Positions 61,032 through 64,000 of a DNA stretch of 64,000 bases are shown here, in pieces (position 1 is the stretch's first letter; every line of letters starts with the position of its first letter). The position numbers were made by a program, and so were the translations under genes. The stretch comes from Calothrix sp. HK-06 (lineage in GTDB: Bacteria > Cyanobacteriota > Cyanobacteriia > Cyanobacteriales > Nostocaceae). The notes below the pieces were generated by a model, which ran no database searches, was not told where the DNA came from, and saw only the letters and a program-made list of their open reading frames with translations. The stretch covers positions 48,337 through 112,336 of the forward strand of contig NZ_MRCD01000017.1 in assembly GCF_001904745.1 (NCBI RefSeq). Direction: 5' to 3'.

Positions 61032-62507
61032 ATGCAAGCGCCAAAATACATCCTGGCATTAGATTTAGGCACAACAGGCAACCGTGCGTTTGTATTTAAC
61101 GCTGACGGTAATGTAGTAGGTAGTGCCTACAAAGAGCTTACGCAACACTATCCACAACCAGGATGGCTAGAACACGACCCTCTTCAAATTTGGAATGATA
61201 CCTGCTGGGTAATGCAAGCTGCAATAGCAAATTCCCAAATTACCCCTGCACAGATTGCTGCTATTGGACTTACCGTTCAACGTGAAACCTGCTTGCTGTG
61301 GAACAAAACCACCGGTGAACCGCTTCATAATGCCATTGTTTGGCAAGACCGACGCACGGCGCCATTTTGTTATGAATTACAAGCACAGGGTTATACTCAA
61401 GAAATATATGACCGTACAGGTTTGGTCATAGACGCTTATTTTTCGGCAACCAAGCTCAAATGGTTACTAGACAATATTCCAAATATTGATATTAATAACA
61501 CCCTAGCTGGCACTATTGATACATGGATATTGTGGAAATTAACTAATGGAATTCACGCAACAGACCACAGTAACGCTAGTCGAACCATGTTGATGAACTT
61601 AACGACAGGCGCCTGGGATGAAGCGTTATTAAAATTATTTCAAATACCACTAGATATATTACCAAAAATCCAACCTAGCTTAAGTCACTTTGGTGTTACC
61701 CATACTAATATATTAGGATATGAAATTCCCATCACAGCAATATTAGGCGACCAACAAGCTTCATTATTTGGTCATGGTTGTTCAAAACCAGGTTTAGTCA
61801 AATGTACTTATGGAACAGGTAGCTTTTTAGTAGCGCATACAGGCTCACAAATTATTCGGACATCGCAGCAACTTATCTCGACAATAGCTTGGACACAATC
61901 TAATTCGCTGGGATATGCACTAGAAGGTAGTATGTTTACAAGCGGCGCCTGTATTCAATGGCTACGGGATAGTCTTAAACTCATTAATAATGCTGCCCAA
62001 ACAGAAACAATGGCAACGAGCGTTACAGACAGCTCTGGTATATATTTTATACCAGCATTTAGCGGCTTAGGGGCGCCTCATTGGGACATGAGCGCACGGG
62101 GAGCATTTTTTGGAATTACAGGTGGAACAAAACCCGAACATATGGTGCGTGCTGTTCTTGAAGCAATAGCTTATCAAGTTAAAGAAGTTGTAGAAGCAAT
62201 CAACGCATCGTGTACTATACCTGTACAGAAATTAGCAGTAGATGGTGGCGCCTGTAATAATAATTTTTTGATGCAATTCCAAGCTGATATTTTGGGAATT
62301 CCAGTAGAACGTCCGGTTGTTCGTGACACAACAGTACAAGGTGTTGCCTTTGCTGCTGGGTTAGCTATAGGTTTGTGGGATAGTTACGAAGTGTTAGTCC
62401 AAAACCGTCAAATAGACCGTGTATTTGAACCAGGTAAAGAAACACATAACAATTTTATGACATGGCAAAAAGCTGTTGAGCGTACAAAACATTGGCAACA
62501 GATGTAA
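61032..62507 (+). CDS. glpK: Glycerol kinase
   Basis: The 491-residue enzyme shows the FGGY-kinase start ALDLGTTGNRAFVFN, the glycerol-site WQDRRTA region, TYGTGSFLVAHTG and ARGAFFGITGGTKPEHMVRAVLEAIAYQ toward the end. It phosphorylates glycerol to glycerol-3-phosphate with ATP. The length is normal. The stop codon sits within a TAACGGATG tandem repeat, so the last residues QQM are partly repeat-derived. No glycerol transporter or dehydrogenase gene is adjacent. Confidence 0.96.
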   Translation: MQAPKYILALDLGTTGNRAFVFNADGNVVGSAYKELTQHYPQPGWLEHDPLQIWNDTCWVMQAAIANSQITPAQIAAIGLTVQRETCLLWNKTTGEPLHNAIVWQDRRTAPFCYELQAQGYTQEIYDRTGLVIDAYFSATKLKWLLDNIPNIDINNTLAGTIDTWILWKLTNGIHATDHSNASRTMLMNLTTGAWDEALLKLFQIPLDILPKIQPSLSHFGVTHTNILGYEIPITAILGDQQASLFGHGCSKPGLVKCTYGTGSFLVAHTGSQIIRTSQQLISTIAWTQSNSLGYALEGSMFTSGACIQWLRDSLKLINNAAQTETMATSVTDSSGIYFIPAFSGLGAPHWDMSARGAFFGITGGTKPEHMVRAVLEAIAYQVKEVVEAINASCTIPVQKLAVDGGACNNNFLMQFQADILGIPVERPVVRDTTVQGVAFAAGLAIGLWDSYEVLVQNRQIDRVFEPGKETHNNFMTWQKAVERTKHWQQM

Positions 62508-62560
62508 CGGATGTAACGGATGTAACGGATAAGCTTATTATTCATCCGTTGTATTCGTTG
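62500..62560. repeat. TAACGGATG tandem repeats after glpK
   Basis: Three copies of the 9-base unit are followed by an inverted part (CATCCGTTGTATTCGTTG), with a TAAGCTTA palindrome between. They match the element after pxcA at 14757-14826 and include the glpK stop codon. They separate two convergent genes. Confidence 0.7.
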
Positions 62561-62564
62561 CCAA

Positions 62565-63419
62565 CTACCACAAGTTTAATTGATTAGGTTGCTTATCAAG
62601 CTCATTCCAAGGTAAAGCTGGAACTGCCACCCCACTTTCTTCTAACAGCTTTTGAAAATACCGTGCGTTACCAGGAGAGTGTTCTTCAATAGGACAATGA
62701 ACAAAGAAGTAAATTTGTTTTCCTTGCTGTAACCAATTTTTTACTTGCGTTACCCACTCTTCCATAAATTGCTGGTTCATTTCTAACTTCGGATGTGAAA
62801 TAAACCGAACTAAACTAAACGGCGCCGTCACGCTAAACTCTACAGGTAATTGAGGTTTACGTCGTTCTGACTCTAACTGCGGGTCATCATCTCCAGTATA
62901 AATAGGGCGAGTATCTAATAATACTCTGCCCACTCCAAATCTTTCTAAAAGTGTATTTAATTCTATTTGATAAACTTCTCTAAACCAGTCACGATGACGA
63001 ACTTCGACGGCTAAAGGTAATTTTGTTTGTTGCCAAGCTTCTAAAAAAACTTCTAAATCGTTAATTGACTTTGGTGCATAGCTTGGTGGTAGCTGTGCGA
63101 ACATCGGCCCCAAACGGGCGCCTAGCAGTTGCATTCGTGCCGCAAACTCTAAAGCTTTATTAATATAAGGTTGTAATAATCCGTTATGAGTAACATCGCG
63201 TGGTAACTTAGGGCAAAATTTAAAACTAGGTGGTGTTTGTATTGCCCAACGGGAAACAGTTTCTTGACTTGGTACTGCGTAAAAAGTCGTGTTACCTTCT
63301 ACTGTAGTAAAACGTTGGCTGTATAAATTAAGGAAATCAGCATTGCGAGTACCTTTAGGATACAGTTCCCCTATCCAACCTTTATATGCCCAAACAGCGC
63401 ACCCTAGAAAAAAACTCAC
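62565..63419 (-). CDS. DUF72 family protein (YecE-like)
   Basis: The 284-residue protein has the DUF72 barrel pattern: GCAVWAYKGWIGELYPKGT near the start, FTTVEGNTTFYAVPS, LGPMFAQLPPSYAP, LAVEVRHRDWF and IYFFVHCPIEEHSPGNA near the end. The fold resembles a TIM barrel with a putative catalytic pocket, but no activity is established for the family. It is convergent with glpK and shares the repeat region at their ends. The length is typical. Confidence 0.92.
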   Translation of the reverse strand: MSFFLGCAVWAYKGWIGELYPKGTRNADFLNLYSQRFTTVEGNTTFYAVPSQETVSRWAIQTPPSFKFCPKLPRDVTHNGLLQPYINKALEFAARMQLLGARLGPMFAQLPPSYAPKSINDLEVFLEAWQQTKLPLAVEVRHRDWFREVYQIELNTLLERFGVGRVLLDTRPIYTGDDDPQLESERRKPQLPVEFSVTAPFSLVRFISHPKLEMNQQFMEEWVTQVKNWLQQGKQIYFFVHCPIEEHSPGNARYFQKLLEESGVAVPALPWNELDKQPNQLNLW

Positions 63420-63487
63420 GGCAAATTTTTGTAAATAGATTACAAAGCTTATTTATTTAATTTTAGGTTGTATCATCATGTATTGGG

Positions 63488-63507
63488 GGTTGGGGTGTCC
63501 CCCAACC
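63488..63507 (-). terminator. Hairpin after the porin-like gene
   Basis: GGTTGGGG and CCCCAACC flank a short loop four bases after the porin-like stop on the minus strand. No strong T run follows, so termination is only suggested. Confidence 0.45.
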
Positions 63508-63511
63508 TACA

Positions 63512-63967
63512 TTAGAAGCGATAACCGACACCGGCTTGTAAGCTTACTGCATCAGCAGAGCTATTCTTGTACGCATCAATACCCCACTTGGTGTCACCGT
63601 AAACAACGACGTTTTTAGCAACTTCAGATTCAGCACCAAGAGTTACAACAGGAGCGTTTTTGTTTCCAAGTTGGCTGGCATAACCTTCGTTGGTTTGGAA
63701 CGAGTAACCACCACCAACATAAACGTTAGTATTTTTAGCAACTGGTGCATCGAGAGTCACCATTGGTATGAGCGCCGTTGAGTTACCACCAAATAATGCG
63801 GCGCCACGAACTGAAACTTGTGATTTGGGAATTGCGTAACGTCCTTGTACGTTACCACCAAATGTTGCTGCGTCGTTTTGTTGACCACCATTGGTAACAC
63901 CAGCAGAAACACCAGCACCTACATAACTACCATTCATTCCGCGTTGGTAACCCCAATCCCAAAACAC
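63512..63967 (-). CDS. Outer-membrane beta-barrel protein, 5' end unclear (possible frameshift)
   Basis: At least 151 residues of alternating amphipathic strands, ending VSLQAGVGYRF with the C-terminal aromatic residue of outer-membrane barrels. Repeated Gly/Ala-rich strands (SYVGAGVSAGVTNGG, NTNVYVGGGYSF, NVVVYGDTKWGI) support a porin-like eight-stranded fold. No signal peptide is in frame: the frame opens after a TGA at 63976-63974, and the only start is a GTG at 63967. An adjacent frame gives SVCVLASGDPM and could join with a two-base shift at ATGTGTTTT. Either the N-terminus is frameshifted, or the gene is damaged or mis-sequenced at the window edge. Confidence 0.7.
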   Translation of the reverse strand: MFWDWGYQRGMNGSYVGAGVSAGVTNGGQQNDAATFGGNVQGRYAIPKSQVSVRGAALFGGNSTALIPMVTLDAPVAKNTNVYVGGGYSFQTNEGYASQLGNKNAPVVTLGAESEVAKNVVVYGDTKWGIDAYKNSSADAVSLQAGVGYRF

Positions 63968-64000
63968 ATCGGGTCACCACTAGCAAGAACACAAACAGAC

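Noticed and set aside
1..64000. tRNA, rRNA or transposase genes
   Set aside because: Reading the gaps between genes I found no cloverleaf with a TTC-loop motif, no rRNA sequence and no transposase-like frame; short tRNA genes cannot be fully excluded without a covariance search.

Overview
The window comes from a cyanobacterium, most likely a filamentous, Nostocales-like one. The signs are a PxcA/CemA-type proton-extrusion protein, a beta carbonic anhydrase, a short cyanobacterial RRM protein, a SagB-like oxidoreductase, many interspersed palindromes and short tandem repeats, and AT-rich DNA studded with the palindrome GGCGCC. The classical cyanobacterial palindrome GCGATCGC is nearly absent.

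Layout. 1-8.0 kb: tail of an ABC exporter, an orphan gene, a MazF-type toxin-antitoxin pair, fused remnants of hicB and an EamA transporter, an Ada-type alkylation repair protein, a methyltransferase, a repeat protein and a CPBP membrane protease. 8.0-9.4 kb: a two-gene graspetide (omega-ester peptide) locus, with an ATP-grasp ligase and a precursor carrying seven near-identical 13-residue cores of plesiocin type. 9.6-18.3 kb: a TetR regulator divergent from an FAD monooxygenase, then trmO, carbonic anhydrase, pxcA, an amidase, a VapBC pair whose toxin has an in-frame stop, and a secreted EndoU-like protein.

18.8-45.2 kb: an extracellular or thylakoid-type contractile injection system (eCIS/tCIS), almost all on the + strand and often joined by 4-base ATGA overlaps. 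It encodes one sheath with a helical insertion, one tube, a gp26-like zinc protein, a DUF4255 cap, an AAA+ ATPase, a split LysM baseplate protein, a split hub and spike, PAAR tip, gp25, two large gp6/gp7-like wedge proteins, a tail-protein-I-like protein, a DUF6519 protein and a trailing glycosyltransferase-like gene. In the middle sit three candidate cargo genes sharing an N-terminal leader. One joins DUF4157, SH3 and a protein-glutaminase-like domain with a plausible Cys/His/Asp triad; another has two separate HExxH motifs. No capsid, terminase, integrase or lysis gene is present, so it is not an ordinary prophage, and no tape-measure gene is visible.

45.3-64 kb: mostly housekeeping and signalling genes. 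These are ilvC, a PII-like protein, an RRM protein, aldo/keto reductase, a HEAT-like protein, a DUF4349 lipoprotein, a Ser/Thr kinase, the SagB-like protein, RNase T2, an archaeal/eukaryal-type prolyl-tRNA synthetase, an M4 protease split into separate propeptide and catalytic genes, a GH57 enzyme, glpK, a DUF72 protein and the end of a porin-like beta-barrel gene. Interspersed palindromes repeatedly form gene ends, and one is inserted in frame into a baseplate gene. Coordinates and family calls come from reading the sequence only; no database search was run.
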